A DNA stretch of 39,290 nucleotides from contig JALVXD010000154.1 of NCBI GenBank assembly GCA_027038295.1, forward strand, positions 1 to 39,290. The letters run 5' to 3'. The stretch is from Campylobacteraceae bacterium (lineage in GTDB: Bacteria; Campylobacterota; Campylobacteria; Campylobacterales; Sulfurovaceae). Below the pieces are notes generated by a model. The model had not been told where the DNA came from, searched no databases, and saw only the letters and a list, made by a program, of their open reading frames with translations. Positions 24,319-32,562 of this stretch are shown piece by piece. Made by a program: the position numbers and the translations under genes. Within the stretch, counting starts at the first letter, position 1; each line of letters begins with the position of its first letter.

Positions 24319-24897
24319 TTATAATTTAATGTTAATATTTTTTTGTATTTGGAATCCTATCATAGCATTCATTAAGGCAAAGTGTGAATAGTTTTTAATA
24401 TCTTCACTTTTAATATTTTTCAGTACTAGGAACTCTTCTGAGAGAAGTTTTTCTCTTAAGGTTCCTTCTAATAGTGGATTAAGAGGTGTACTCCACTGCT
24501 TCCCATCGTAAAAAGCGATATTGGCAATAGTAGTATCGGTAAGTAAACCATTTTTTTCAATAATAATATCATCATAAGCGTTATCTAAGAGCTTATTTAG
24601 CTCTTCTCTATCAGAATATTTATAACTATAGTTAATGTTGCTCTTAACTATTTTAAAAGATTTGATTTTTTTAGGAGTGTAGGGAATATATTCGACAGAA
24701 TTTACTTTGCTATCATAAAGAATACGACAACGGTAAAGTCCTTTTTGTGGTGCCTCTATAAACTCTTCAAGGTTTAAAAGTTTTTTTTCATCAAAGAGTT
24801 CAAGTCGGCTTTTGTTGCAACGTCTGTTGTGCCATTCTATGTTTATAACTTGACCATCTTCTATTTTGATGGTCTCTAGTAACTCTCTTTTTATCAT
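24319..24897 (-). CDS. Class IV aminotransferase-like protein, PabC-like
   Basis: This 192-residue protein is short for the class IV PLP fold. It has the N-terminal ETIKIEDGQV and EWHNRRCNKSR elements, the likely PLP lysine Lys93 in SYKYSDRE, the TDTTIANIAFYDG motif (about 117-129) and PLLEGTLREKLL (about 137-148), all standard in 4-amino-4-deoxychorismate lyases and branched-chain aminotransferases. A compact PabC-like lyase for p-aminobenzoate is the best guess. In Campylobacterota such short forms often accompany a PabB, but pabB is not here. It starts 3 bp after the cysK stop, so it is co-translated with it. Confidence 0.8.
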   Translation of the reverse strand: MIKRELLETIKIEDGQVINIEWHNRRCNKSRLELFDEKKLLNLEEFIEAPQKGLYRCRILYDSKVNSVEYIPYTPKKIKSFKIVKSNINYSYKYSDREELNKLLDNAYDDIIIEKNGLLTDTTIANIAFYDGKQWSTPLNPLLEGTLREKLLSEEFLVLKNIKSEDIKNYSHFALMNAMIGFQIQKNINIKL

Positions 24898-24900
24898 TTT

Positions 24901-25815
24901 TTACTCAAATAAGTCTGTAGATAAGTAACGTTCAGCCGTATCACAAAGAATGGTTACTATGGTTTTTCCTTTGTTCTCTGGACGTGATGCCAGTTCAAAA
25001 GTAGCTGCCACATTTGCACCAGCAGAGATACCGACAAGCAGACCTTCTGTTTTTGCAATTTCTCTTGCCATCTCAAATGCTCTCTCGTCATCTATAGTAA
25101 TCACTTCATCATAAATTTTTTGGTTAAGAATTTGAGGTATAAAACCTGCTCCAATTCCTTGAATCTTATGAGGAGCTCCTGAACCACCTGAAAGTACAGC
25201 TGAGTTACTTGGTTCTACGGCTACAGCTTTTAGTGTGGGAATTTTTTCTTTTAAAACTTCAGACGTTCCCGTAAGCGTTCCTCCTGTTCCTACTGCTGCT
25301 ACAAAGTAGTCTACATTGTTATTCGTATCTTTTAAAATCTCTAAAGCAGTTGTTCTTCTATGTATAGCAGGATTATCAGGGTTATTAAACTGTTGCAGTA
25401 CAAAACCATTTAACTCTTTGGCTAAACTTTCAGCTTTTGCTATGGAGCCATTCATTCCCTCTTTAGCAGGAGTTAAAACTATCTCTGCACCTAAGTGAAT
25501 AAGCAGTTTACGACGCTCTATACTCATAGAGTCAGGCATGGTTAAAATAAGTTTTAGACCCTTTGACGCACAGATAGCAGCCAAGCCTATACCTGTGTTT
25601 CCTGAGGTTGGTTCAATAATGGTTGAGTCTTTATCTATTTTCCCAGATTTTAACGCCTCATTTACCATGTTTAAGGCTATTCTGTCTTTAACCGATGAAG
25701 TAGGGTTCATAAACTCACACTTAGCTAAAATAGTAGCTCCTGAACGTTCAGAGAGTTTGTTGAGTTTAACTAAGGGTGTGTTTCCTATGAGTTCTTCTAT
25801 GTTGTTTGCTATCAT
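24901..25815 (-). CDS. cysK: Cysteine synthase (O-acetylserine sulfhydrylase)
   Basis: The enzyme uses PLP to make cysteine from O-acetylserine and sulfide. The 304-residue protein has the substrate region IGNTPLVKLNKL at the start, PLP lysine Lys43 in SSVKDRIA, the substrate loop PTSGNTGIGLA (about 67-77), the PLP phosphate loop VGTGGTLTGTSEVL and a C-terminal LCDTAERYLST. GAGFIPQIL at about 224 is the CysK-type rather than CysM-type block, so cysK is preferred. It is the first gene of a minus-strand run with the PabC-like and SspB-like genes. Its upstream gap holds the REP-like repeat cluster. Confidence 0.92.
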   Translation of the reverse strand: MIANNIEELIGNTPLVKLNKLSERSGATILAKCEFMNPTSSVKDRIALNMVNEALKSGKIDKDSTIIEPTSGNTGIGLAAICASKGLKLILTMPDSMSIERRKLLIHLGAEIVLTPAKEGMNGSIAKAESLAKELNGFVLQQFNNPDNPAIHRRTTALEILKDTNNNVDYFVAAVGTGGTLTGTSEVLKEKIPTLKAVAVEPSNSAVLSGGSGAPHKIQGIGAGFIPQILNQKIYDEVITIDDERAFEMAREIAKTEGLLVGISAGANVAATFELASRPENKGKTIVTILCDTAERYLSTDLFE

Positions 25816-25843
25816 TCTTTATCCTATGTTGGGTATATAAGCC

Positions 25844-25864
25844 GTAGGTGTGACCATGTCACAC
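25844..25864 (+). repeat. REP-like element (GTAG head + hairpin)
   Basis: GTAG (25844-25847) is followed immediately by GTGTGA-CCATG-TCACAC, a perfect 6-bp stem. It lies 28 bp upstream of the cysK start, on the opposite strand, so it could sit in the cysK leader. Confidence 0.6.
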
Positions 25865-25904
25865 GCCAAAACCAAATATTATATAAAATTATGTTGGAAA
25901 CGGC

Positions 25905-26070
25905 GTAGGTCGGGTTGCACCACAGGCACTTCCGATGGTCGCCCTCATCCCGACACCAATCGGCATCAATAAACATTTTATCGTTCAATATATATTTGCC
26001 AATTTTATTTTGTTGTATCAAATTTTAAATTTATGCATGTTTATGTCGGGATGAGGGCAACCCGACCTAC
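25905..26070. repeat. Inverted REP doublet (REPIN/MITE-like)
   Basis: The left copy starts GTAGGTCGGGTTG (25905-25917) and ends CCCTCATCCCGAC (25942-25954). The right copy, 26045-26070, is the exact reverse complement of these two blocks joined without a gap. The left copy thus carries 24 extra bases (25918-25941), which begin CACCA and contain TGGT near the end. Both copies have the GTAG head at the outer end. The roughly 90-bp interior is AT-rich. The unit fills the gap between pyrC and cysK and ends 3 bp from the pyrC stop. Confidence 0.75.
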
Positions 26071-26073
26071 ATT

Positions 26074-27075
26074 TTATACAATGCTATAAGCAATGGTCTC
26101 ACCTGCATACATAGGAACCACTGTAGCATAAATAGCAGGAACTACAAAAGGTTTTTTCTCTAAAGTGATGCTTTTTGAAGGAACGGTAATATTTGTATAG
26201 ATTTTTTGAGCATTTCCTGAGATAAACGCTTGAAGATTCTCAAGGCTTGAGTGTTCCATAAAAAGCTCTGTTAAAACTTGCACAGCTATAGGAGAGGTAA
26301 ATACCCCAGCAGCACATCCACAGTTTTCTTTGGCATGTTGAGGGTGTGGAGCTGAGTCAGAACCAAACATCACTTTAGGGTGACCCTCTAGTGCTACTTT
26401 ACGTAAAGCTTCTCTGTCTTCTGGTCTTTTGGCAATAGGTTTACAAAAAAGATGAGGTTGAAGCATTCCTCCTGCTACATCATCAAGAGTAATGAGTAGA
26501 TGATGAAGTGTAATGGTCGCATATAAGTTCTCAAACTTATCAAGAGCCTCTACTGATGCTTTGGTAGTGATATGCTCCATAATAATTTTGAGTTTAGGAA
26601 AGTTGGTCGCCAACATCTCATAGATAGATACAAACTCTGCCTCTCTGTCCATCACAAAGCCATTGGTTTCACCATGAACACAAAGTGGAATGTTAAGTTC
26701 TGCCATAGCATCAAGAGTGGGGCGAAGTTCATCTACATCAAACCCACTTAGACCACCCTCTGAGTTGGTAGTTATACCAGCTGGGTAGAGCTTTATGGCT
26801 ATTAGTTCATCTTTTAGAGATGCTAAAAACTCTTTGCTATAAGTAGGTTTAAAAAAGAGGGTCATGTATGGTGTAAAAGTGTCATTACCTATGGCATCAT
26901 TAATTCGTTCTTTATATGCTAAGAGTGCCTCTTTTGTATCAACAGGAGGTACAAGGTTTGGCATAATAATAGCCCCTGCAAAGTCTCTTGAGCTAAGAGG
27001 TGCAACCGTTTTAAGCATCTCTTCATCACGTAGGTGTAAGTGCATATCGAGGGGAGAGTTTAGAGTTATAGACAT
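26074..27075 (-). CDS. pyrC: Dihydroorotase
   Basis: PyrC closes N-carbamoyl-aspartate to dihydroorotate in pyrimidine synthesis. The 333-residue amidohydrolase has DMHLHLRD (11-18) for the binuclear metal site, the carboxylated lysine region [16 protein letters not shown] (about 92-107), CVHGET, EHITTK and [14 protein letters not shown] with the catalytic Asp. These match the E. coli-type class II enzyme. The gene ends 3 bp from the inverted REP doublet. It follows the 27146 gene at 70 bp on the same strand. The enzyme works alone in the cytoplasm. Confidence 0.96.
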   Translation of the reverse strand: MSITLNSPLDMHLHLRDEEMLKTVAPLSSRDFAGAIIMPNLVPPVDTKEALLAYKERINDAIGNDTFTPYMTLFFKPTYSKEFLASLKDELIAIKLYPAGITTNSEGGLSGFDVDELRPTLDAMAELNIPLCVHGETNGFVMDREAEFVSIYEMLATNFPKLKIIMEHITTKASVEALDKFENLYATITLHHLLITLDDVAGGMLQPHLFCKPIAKRPEDREALRKVALEGHPKVMFGSDSAPHPQHAKENCGCAAGVFTSPIAVQVLTELFMEHSSLENLQAFISGNAQKIYTNITVPSKSITLEKKPFVVPAIYATVVPMYAGETIAYSIV

Positions 27076-27145
27076 GGGTGAGTCTCCTGTATTAAAATTG
27101 TTGTATTTTACCGATTGTTAGCTTGAAAGTAGGGTGAGGGGTTGG

Positions 27146-27541
27146 TTATAAATCAAAAGATAGATTAGCAAATGCTCCTTCGACACTTAATGCACTTTTA
27201 TAGCGTGAAGAGAGTACACGTACATGTTTAGTCTGCATGTCACATATAGCAATACGAAAGCTTACGCCCATTTGTGGCTCAGTGATACAGATGATTTTTC
27301 CTTCATACTCTCGTGTGGCGTGGATGATGCCTTGTAGTTTTGGAAAAAAATATTTGGGGTAACTTAGTGGGGTAATCTCAACAATCTTAATATGCTCTTT
27401 TTTTTCAAGGCTATCCAATATAAGTTGTGCATCTTCTATGGTCTCAAACTGTACACACCAATCATCAAACACTTTATTGAAATGTTTTAAATCTTCATCT
27501 AAAAAACCTCCAACAAGTGATTGTAAAGCAAAAATTCCCAT
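27146..27541 (-). CDS. Hypothetical protein
   Basis: This 131-residue protein has no signal peptide or membrane helix; the N-terminal MGIFALQSLVGGFLDEDL is mildly amphipathic. It shows an alternating pattern of strands and helices: FDDWCVQFETIEDAQLILD, EHIKIVEITPLSY, GKIICITEPQMG and FRIAICDM. I do not recognise it. It lies 45 bp downstream of yidD and 70 bp upstream of pyrC on the same strand, so it may be part of a lnt-yidD-(this)-pyrC transcript. No function is proposed. Confidence 0.7.
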   Translation of the reverse strand: MGIFALQSLVGGFLDEDLKHFNKVFDDWCVQFETIEDAQLILDSLEKKEHIKIVEITPLSYPKYFFPKLQGIIHATREYEGKIICITEPQMGVSFRIAICDMQTKHVRVLSSRYKSALSVEGAFANLSFDL

Positions 27542-27586
27542 TGACGTTATCCTTTATTTTAAAGGCAGAATATTAGCATAGTTTTT

Positions 27587-27919
27587 TTAATAAGCCTCAT
27601 AATCTTTAATAACATAAAAACTACTCTTCTCTTTAGGAACAAACCAATACTTTATTTTTGGTCGTTTTGTTGCTAAACATAGAAGTTTTGGAGGGGTGTA
27701 GTTTATAACAGGATAGTCTATTCCCCCTTCAAAGAGCTGGTTACAACGTAAAATCCTTAGTCCACTTTGCGCAAAGGCTTTGTGAGGGGCATTAAGCTCA
27801 AATTGCCACTTTGCATACTCAGAACAAGTAGGGTAGTAGCGACAACTTGCAGGGAGTAGTTTGGAGATGTATTGGTATGCACTTAAAGGTGCAAGGTAAA
27901 ATTTTTTATGATTCGGCAT
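27587..27919 (-). CDS. yidD: Membrane protein insertion efficiency factor YidD
   Basis: YidD is a small protein at the inner face of the cytoplasmic membrane that helps YidC/Sec-dependent insertion. The 110-residue product has the family core: YQYISKLLPASCRYYPTCSEYA (about 14-35) with three conserved Cys residues, AFAQSGLRILRCNQLFEGGIDYP (about 49-71) with another Cys, and a longer than usual C-terminal tail of about 38 residues. It is normally found beside rnpA and yidC; here it follows lnt by 33 bp. Nothing else of the rpmH-rnpA-yidC cluster is in the window. Confidence 0.92.
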   Translation of the reverse strand: MPNHKKFYLAPLSAYQYISKLLPASCRYYPTCSEYAKWQFELNAPHKAFAQSGLRILRCNQLFEGGIDYPVINYTPPKLLCLATKRPKIKYWFVPKEKSSFYVIKDYEAY

Positions 27920-27952
27920 TTAGTGTCTCACTATAGTGAATTTTAATTCTTT

Positions 27953-29263
27953 TCATTTTATAATTTTCCCATTTTGCACTACATAAGAATCTGACATATT
28001 GACAGCATGATATATGGTTGTACCGTACTTTTTACTATAATATTGCAGAAGTATTTTTTGTTGGGTAGGCTCTATAGAAGGAGTTAACCATCCATTGTTG
28101 GTGAGAACTATCATATTTTTTGGTTTTCCCTCATAGAGCTTTTCAGAGGTTGCTTCAAAACAGATGGCATTTCTGTAGGTAATACCATGTATCGTATAGT
28201 CTGTAAAGTCAGACGAAGCAATATAATCAGGGGCTCCATCAAAAAATAGTTCATTTATCCATTTTCCCATAAAGTCGGGTAGGGGATTTTCCTCTCCAAA
28301 TGGAACCAGTTTTACTTTATTTGCTATGGTATAGGCTCCATTTTGGAAAATATAGGTTGAGTTACGGGGAATATTGTTTTCCCAATATAAGGCTCCGAGT
28401 ACAATCGTAATATCATTTGAATAGTTTTGCAGTGCCTCCATAAGCTTGGGTTGAGTATTGAGAAAAAGAGCAAATACAGACTCTGGAAATACAATCACCT
28501 CTTTCTTCTTTGATATAGCTTCTCTTATGGCAATAAAAACAGCATCTATATGTTTAGATTTTAACGTGTTGTCCCATTTGTCTTTTACATTTGTATGTGT
28601 ACCATGTAGTTCAATTAGAGAGTTTATGGTTAACTTTTCTTTAAAATGATTGGCATAGGGATAGGCAAGAAGCGTTATAAAAAGAAAAAGGAGTTGTTTT
28701 TTGTAAATAGTTAGAGCTATAGAGAGTAATACCAATGCAAACTGCCATTTTTCTACACCTAAATAGCTATTTGTAAACATAAGTTCTGGTTTAAACCAGT
28801 CAAAACCAAAAGGATGAATGTATGATAAAACGAGTAAAATTAATACTTTAGAGACTAAATCAAACCCCGTAGGGGCAGAGCGATGTCTCTGCCCTTGTTC
28901 GATATTTAAAATACGCCTAATAAACTCAGCAAGGGTAAAAGTAAAATAAAAAATAGCCATATAAATAAGCCCAAGAATAAAAATAGGAATAGGTATAGCC
29001 CAAGCCATGTCGTAGTTTTTGAAGCTAATTCCTATCCACCAAAACCATAAAACACCTATGAAAAAACCTGTCCAAGTCCATGTTCTTTTGTCTGCTAAAA
29101 GAAGGAAGTATAGGGTGGCAAGTCCCAAAATAGTATTGATGAGGTTGTTGACCAAACCAAACCAATCTAAGTAGATAGCTCCAGCACTTAAAAGGGCTAT
29201 CAAAAAGCCTTCTGTTATCTTCTTAATGTTAAAATGTTCGCTAATTTTTATATATAAACTCAA
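27953..29263 (-). CDS. lnt: Apolipoprotein N-acyltransferase
   Basis: Lnt adds the third acyl chain to the N-terminal Cys of lipoproteins in the inner membrane. The 436-residue protein has about six hydrophobic segments (to about 205) and a C-terminal nitrilase-like domain with the triad Glu261 (VFPESVF), Lys318 (KVKLVPFGE) and Cys368 (AICFEATS). The start is TTG at 29263, with AAGGGA 5 nt upstream; no other start precedes the first membrane helix. Residues 124-132 (GQRHRSAPT), in a loop between membrane segments, are encoded by a GTAG-headed REP-like hairpin inserted in frame. Divergent from yajC with only 11 bp between the start codons. Confidence 0.94.
   Translation of the reverse strand: MSLYIKISEHFNIKKITEGFLIALLSAGAIYLDWFGLVNNLINTILGLATLYFLLLADKRTWTWTGFFIGVLWFWWIGISFKNYDMAWAIPIPIFILGLIYMAIFYFTFTLAEFIRRILNIEQGQRHRSAPTGFDLVSKVLILLVLSYIHPFGFDWFKPELMFTNSYLGVEKWQFALVLLSIALTIYKKQLLFLFITLLAYPYANHFKEKLTINSLIELHGTHTNVKDKWDNTLKSKHIDAVFIAIREAISKKKEVIVFPESVFALFLNTQPKLMEALQNYSNDITIVLGALYWENNIPRNSTYIFQNGAYTIANKVKLVPFGEENPLPDFMGKWINELFFDGAPDYIASSDFTDYTIHGITYRNAICFEATSEKLYEGKPKNMIVLTNNGWLTPSIEPTQQKILLQYYSKKYGTTIYHAVNMSDSYVVQNGKIIK
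28869..28894 (+). repeat. REP-like element inside lnt
   Basis: GTAG (28869-28872) is followed by GGGCAGAG-CGATGT-CTCTGCCC, a perfect 8-bp stem. It lies antisense within lnt and is translated in frame as the peptide GQRHRSAPT (residues 124-132). Its GC content stands out from the AT-rich gene around it. Confidence 0.7.
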
Positions 29264-29277
29264 AGGATTCCCTTATG
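29261..29277. promoter_or_regulatory. Shared divergent translation start region of lnt and yajC
   Basis: The lnt start (TTG, 29261-29263 minus) and the yajC start (ATG, 29275) are 11 bp apart. The yajC ribosome binding site AAAGGA (29262-29267) overlaps the lnt start codon, and the lnt site AAGGGA (29269-29274 minus) fills the rest. Promoters of each gene must therefore lie within the other gene. Confidence 0.7.
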
Positions 29278-29535
29278 GAACAAGTAGCACAATTTTTACC
29301 ACTTATCTTTTTATTTGGTATTTTTTACTTTTTAATCATTCGACCTCAACAAAAACAGCAAAAAGAGCATAATGAAATGTTGGAGTCACTTACTAAAGGT
29401 GACAAAATACTTACATCTGGTGGTCTTTACGCTGAAATAGTTAAAGTTGAAGAAGATTTTATCAAAATCAAACTGAACGATACATCAATTGTTAAGTTAG
29501 ACAAAGCTTTTATCAACCGAAAGGTAGAAGCGTAA
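29275..29535 (+). CDS. yajC: Preprotein translocase accessory subunit YajC
   Basis: YajC is the small single-helix partner of SecDF in the Sec holotranslocon. The 86-residue protein has one N-terminal membrane segment (about 8-24, LPLIFLFGIFYFLIIRPQQ) ending in the family signature RPQQKQQKEHNEML. A short cytoplasmic domain with LTKGDKILTSGG follows. The order yajC-secD-secF with 3-bp and 1-bp junctions shows one operon. Its ribosome binding site is shared with the lnt start region. Confidence 0.96.
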   Translation: MEQVAQFLPLIFLFGIFYFLIIRPQQKQQKEHNEMLESLTKGDKILTSGGLYAEIVKVEEDFIKIKLNDTSIVKLDKAFINRKVEA

Positions 29536-29538
29536 GCG

Positions 29539-31143
29539 ATGGGAAAGTTAAATTATAGAGTTGTTATATTTTTCTTTGCATTTTTATTTGGGATAGTTTT
29601 TTCTATTCCCTCTTTAGTGCAGAGTGAAGATAGTAATACAACTGGTAAAAAAATCACTCTTGGATTGGACTTACAAGGTGGACTTCATATGTTATTATCT
29701 GTAAAAACAGAAGTTGCACTTGAATCTAAATTGAAGTCTATTGGTACAACTATTAAATATAACTTAGAAGATAAAGATATTGTTTTTGAAGACCTTAAAG
29801 TAACAGATAATAAAGTTACTTTTGAACTATTGGATGCAGAAGATGTAGCCAAAGTAGATAAACTTTTAAAAGATGATTTTAAAGATGTCTCTATTAAAAA
29901 AGATAATTTGGTTTATGAAATGACATTAAGTCCTGAGTTAGCTAAAATTACTAAGCAGCATGCTATTGACCAAGCTGTTGATACCATTAGAACGCGTCTA
30001 AATATGTTTGGATTGGCTGAACCAACTGTTGCGAAGCAGGGCAAAGATAAGGTTTTAGTAGAAGTGCCAGGAATTAAAACAGCAGAAGATGAACAACGTA
30101 TACGAGCGTTAATTGCCAAAGCTGCACATTTACAGATGATGGCTGTTGATGAAGATAGAGCTAACCGTGTATACAGTATGACAGATGCAGAAGCAAAACA
30201 GTATGGAGATGTTATTTTAACTGATGTAGCTGACAACCGTACTAAGTATCTTCTTTATTCTATTCCTATTTTGGATGGTTCTATGTTGACTGATGCACAA
30301 GTGGGTTACGAAAAAAATGGTAATAGACCACTTATTAACTTCTCTTTAGATGGACAAGGTTCAAAGATTTTTGCAGATTTTACTGAAAAAGCTGCTCCTA
30401 CAAAAGCTCGAATGGCTGTAGTGTTAGATGGTCAAGTCTATACAGCACCACATGTTCAGACAAGAATCGGTGGTGGTAGAGTTCAAATAACTGGAGATTT
30501 TACACCTCAAGAGGCACATGATGTTGCTATTGCTTTACGTTCAGGTGCTTTACTGGCTCCCGTTCAGGTTGAAGAAAAAAGAAGTGTAGGCCCTAGTCTT
30601 GGGGCTGATAATATTAAAGCTTCTTCTATCGCGTTAGTGTTTGGTTTTGTATTGGTTGTTATCTTTATGGTGCTTTATTATGGAATGGCAGGAGTAATTG
30701 CCAATGCAGCATTGATTGCTAACTTATTCTTACTTTTAGCCATTATGTCACTTGCAGGTGCAACCTTAACTCTTCCTGGAATGGCAGGTATTGTCCTGAC
30801 CGTTGGTATGGCAGTCGATGCAAACGTTATTATTAATGAACGTATTCGTGAGCTACTTCATCAAGGAAGTTCCATTACCAAAGCAATTGAGCAAGGGTAT
30901 AACAATGCATTTACTGCTATTTGGGATGCAAACGTAACAACACTTATTGCTTCGGTAGTACTTTTTGCTTATGGTACAGGTCCTATTAAAGGGTTTGCAT
31001 TGACCATGAGTATTGGTATTTTAGCTTCAATGTTAACTGCAATTTTAGGAACACATGGAATTTATCAGTGGTTACTTCCTAAGATAGATAAAAACAGACT
31101 AAACTTTTGGTTTGGAATAAAACAAGAAAAAGGAGCTAAATAA
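29539..31143 (+). CDS. secD: Protein translocase subunit SecD
   Basis: SecD, with SecF, uses the proton gradient to complete secretion of proteins from the SecYEG channel. The 534-residue protein has TM1 (about 8-27), the D1 motif LGLDLQGGLHML (about 42-53), a periplasmic P1 domain to about 340, and five further membrane segments (about 365-525) that include motif GMAVDANVIINERIREL with the conserved proton-path Asp and Arg residues. Length fits the Campylobacterota form, which is shorter than E. coli SecD. The stop overlaps the secF ATG by one base, so the pair is translationally coupled. Confidence 0.97.
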   Translation: MGKLNYRVVIFFFAFLFGIVFSIPSLVQSEDSNTTGKKITLGLDLQGGLHMLLSVKTEVALESKLKSIGTTIKYNLEDKDIVFEDLKVTDNKVTFELLDAEDVAKVDKLLKDDFKDVSIKKDNLVYEMTLSPELAKITKQHAIDQAVDTIRTRLNMFGLAEPTVAKQGKDKVLVEVPGIKTAEDEQRIRALIAKAAHLQMMAVDEDRANRVYSMTDAEAKQYGDVILTDVADNRTKYLLYSIPILDGSMLTDAQVGYEKNGNRPLINFSLDGQGSKIFADFTEKAAPTKARMAVVLDGQVYTAPHVQTRIGGGRVQITGDFTPQEAHDVAIALRSGALLAPVQVEEKRSVGPSLGADNIKASSIALVFGFVLVVIFMVLYYGMAGVIANAALIANLFLLLAIMSLAGATLTLPGMAGIVLTVGMAVDANVIINERIRELLHQGSSITKAIEQGYNNAFTAIWDANVTTLIASVVLFAYGTGPIKGFALTMSIGILASMLTAILGTHGIYQWLLPKIDKNRLNFWFGIKQEKGAK

Positions 31144-32117
31144 TGGAAGTATTTAGACATGACCAGCCCATTATAGGCTTTATGGCAAATGCAAAAAAAG
31201 TAGGAACTTTTTCTATTTTAATGGTTTTAGCTTCTATTGTACTCATTGCAACTAAAGGTTTAAACTATGGTATTGACTTTGCAGGAGGTACTATTGTTCA
31301 AGTAAAATATGAGGGGAAAGCTCCTATTGATAAGGTTAGAGAAGCACTCTCCGATGTTAAAGCTTATGAGGGTGCAACGGTTACTTTTTTTGGCTCTGAT
31401 AGTGAGATTGCTATTCGTACTAAAAGTACAAGTAAAAGTGTGGACTCTGATGTGAGTGACAAGATGAGAAAAATTTTAGAGGGTACAGGTAGTTTCAAAG
31501 TTAGAGGTGTCGATATGGTAGGACCAGCCGTTGGAGATGAACTTCGTACAAAAGGTCTTATGGCGATGCTCCTCTCTATTGCTGGAATTCTCATCTACAT
31601 CTCCTTTAGATTTGAGTGGCGTTTTGCCTTGGCTTCTGTAATTGCATTGATTCATGATGTTACCATTGCAACAGGAGCATTGGCATTGACTCAAATAGAT
31701 GTTAATTTACCTATTTTAGCAGCGATTTTGACCATTTTAGGGTACTCCTTAAATGATACGGTTATTGTTTTTGACCGTATTAGAGAGGGAATAAGAACCA
31801 TTAAATCAACCGATTTAGGTGATGTAATTGATGAGTCAGTTACACGGACTCTCTCACGTACAACGTTGACTTCATTAACAACATTTTTTGTTGTCTTGAC
31901 CCTTTACCTTTTTGGTGGAGAGGCACTTAAAGGTTTCTCATTTACACTTTTAGTGGGTGTTGTTGTGGGTACTTACTCTTCTATCTTTGTGGCTTCTCCA
32001 ATCTTGATGTGGCTAAACTTCTCTATTAAAGAGTTTAGAACTAATGAAGCAGCTAAAGCAAAACGTGAAAAAGAGAAAGAGAAACAGCGTGCCATGTACG
32101 AACAAGGTACAATGTAA
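31143..32117 (+). CDS. secF: Protein translocase subunit SecF
   Basis: SecF forms the second half of the SecDF pump. The 324-residue protein has TM1 (about 20-37), the signature GLNYGIDFAGGTIVQVKY (about 39-56), a small periplasmic domain, and five C-terminal membrane segments with VIALIHDVTIATG and TILGYSLNDTVIVFDRIRE (about 196-214). The C-terminus is a charged cytoplasmic tail rich in Lys and Glu. It overlaps secD by one base. A GTAG-headed hairpin follows its stop within 10-34 bp. Confidence 0.97.
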   Translation: MEVFRHDQPIIGFMANAKKVGTFSILMVLASIVLIATKGLNYGIDFAGGTIVQVKYEGKAPIDKVREALSDVKAYEGATVTFFGSDSEIAIRTKSTSKSVDSDVSDKMRKILEGTGSFKVRGVDMVGPAVGDELRTKGLMAMLLSIAGILIYISFRFEWRFALASVIALIHDVTIATGALALTQIDVNLPILAAILTILGYSLNDTVIVFDRIREGIRTIKSTDLGDVIDESVTRTLSRTTLTSLTTFFVVLTLYLFGGEALKGFSFTLLVGVVVGTYSSIFVASPILMWLNFSIKEFRTNEAAKAKREKEKEKQRAMYEQGTM

Positions 32118-32126
32118 CATATTTAT

Positions 32127-32151
32127 GTAGGGTGTAGTCCCCGACTACACC
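32127..32151 (+). repeat. REP-like element downstream of secF
   Basis: GTAG (32127-32130) is followed by GGTGTAGTC-CCC-GACTACACC, a perfect 9-bp stem with a 3-base loop. It is the strongest hairpin of the set. It might also attenuate transcription after secF, although the T-run that follows is short and interrupted. Confidence 0.7.
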
Positions 32152-32210
32152 TTCTTTCGTGTTAAATAAATCTACTATAAAATAATTTTTTACTTTAAAG
32201 GAGTATTGTT

Positions 32211-32558
32211 ATGAATTGGGGTAAAGTTTTTTATATCTTTTTTACATTAATGTCTTTAACAACATCAGTTTCATTTCTTTTTGAACCTTCAGTTATCTCT
32301 CTTTTTGCAGCAGCAAGTATCAATATGATATCGACTCTACTTAAACTTGGGGTACGTAACCTACTTTCAGCAGAGCTTCTAGCAGGTTCATTAGTGGCTG
32401 ATTTACATCTACTTCCAGCATTTTTAATGTTTCAGTTTGGAACAACAGGAACACATACACAACTTATTATAGGTTTAGTCGCAGGTGCAATTATTGCTAA
32501 CCTTTATACCATTATTATATCTATTGTAGAGAGTGCTAAGACAAAAGAAGAGTTTTAG
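32211..32558 (+). CDS. Small integral membrane protein (DUF6394-like)
   Basis: This 115-residue protein has about three hydrophobic segments (about 4-25, 29-47 and 75-107) separated by short loops, one carrying RNLLSAELLAGSLVADLHL. It has no cleavable signal. I recall similar Campylobacterota proteins annotated as DUF6394; that label is from memory and could be wrong. It sits 93 bp after secF, with the REP-like hairpin between, and has its own AAAGGAG ribosome binding site, so it may be partly uncoupled from secDF. It is an inner membrane protein of unknown role. Confidence 0.75.
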   Translation: MNWGKVFYIFFTLMSLTTSVSFLFEPSVISLFAAASINMISTLLKLGVRNLLSAELLAGSLVADLHLLPAFLMFQFGTTGTHTQLIIGLVAGAIIANLYTIIISIVESAKTKEEF

Positions 32559-32562
32559 AAAG

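Noticed and set aside
25824-26021. A 65-residue open frame on the minus strand between cysK and pyrC
   Set aside because: It is made of the REP-like repeat cluster itself. It has no ribosome binding site, and its composition (Trp/Cys-rich) is that of translated hairpins.
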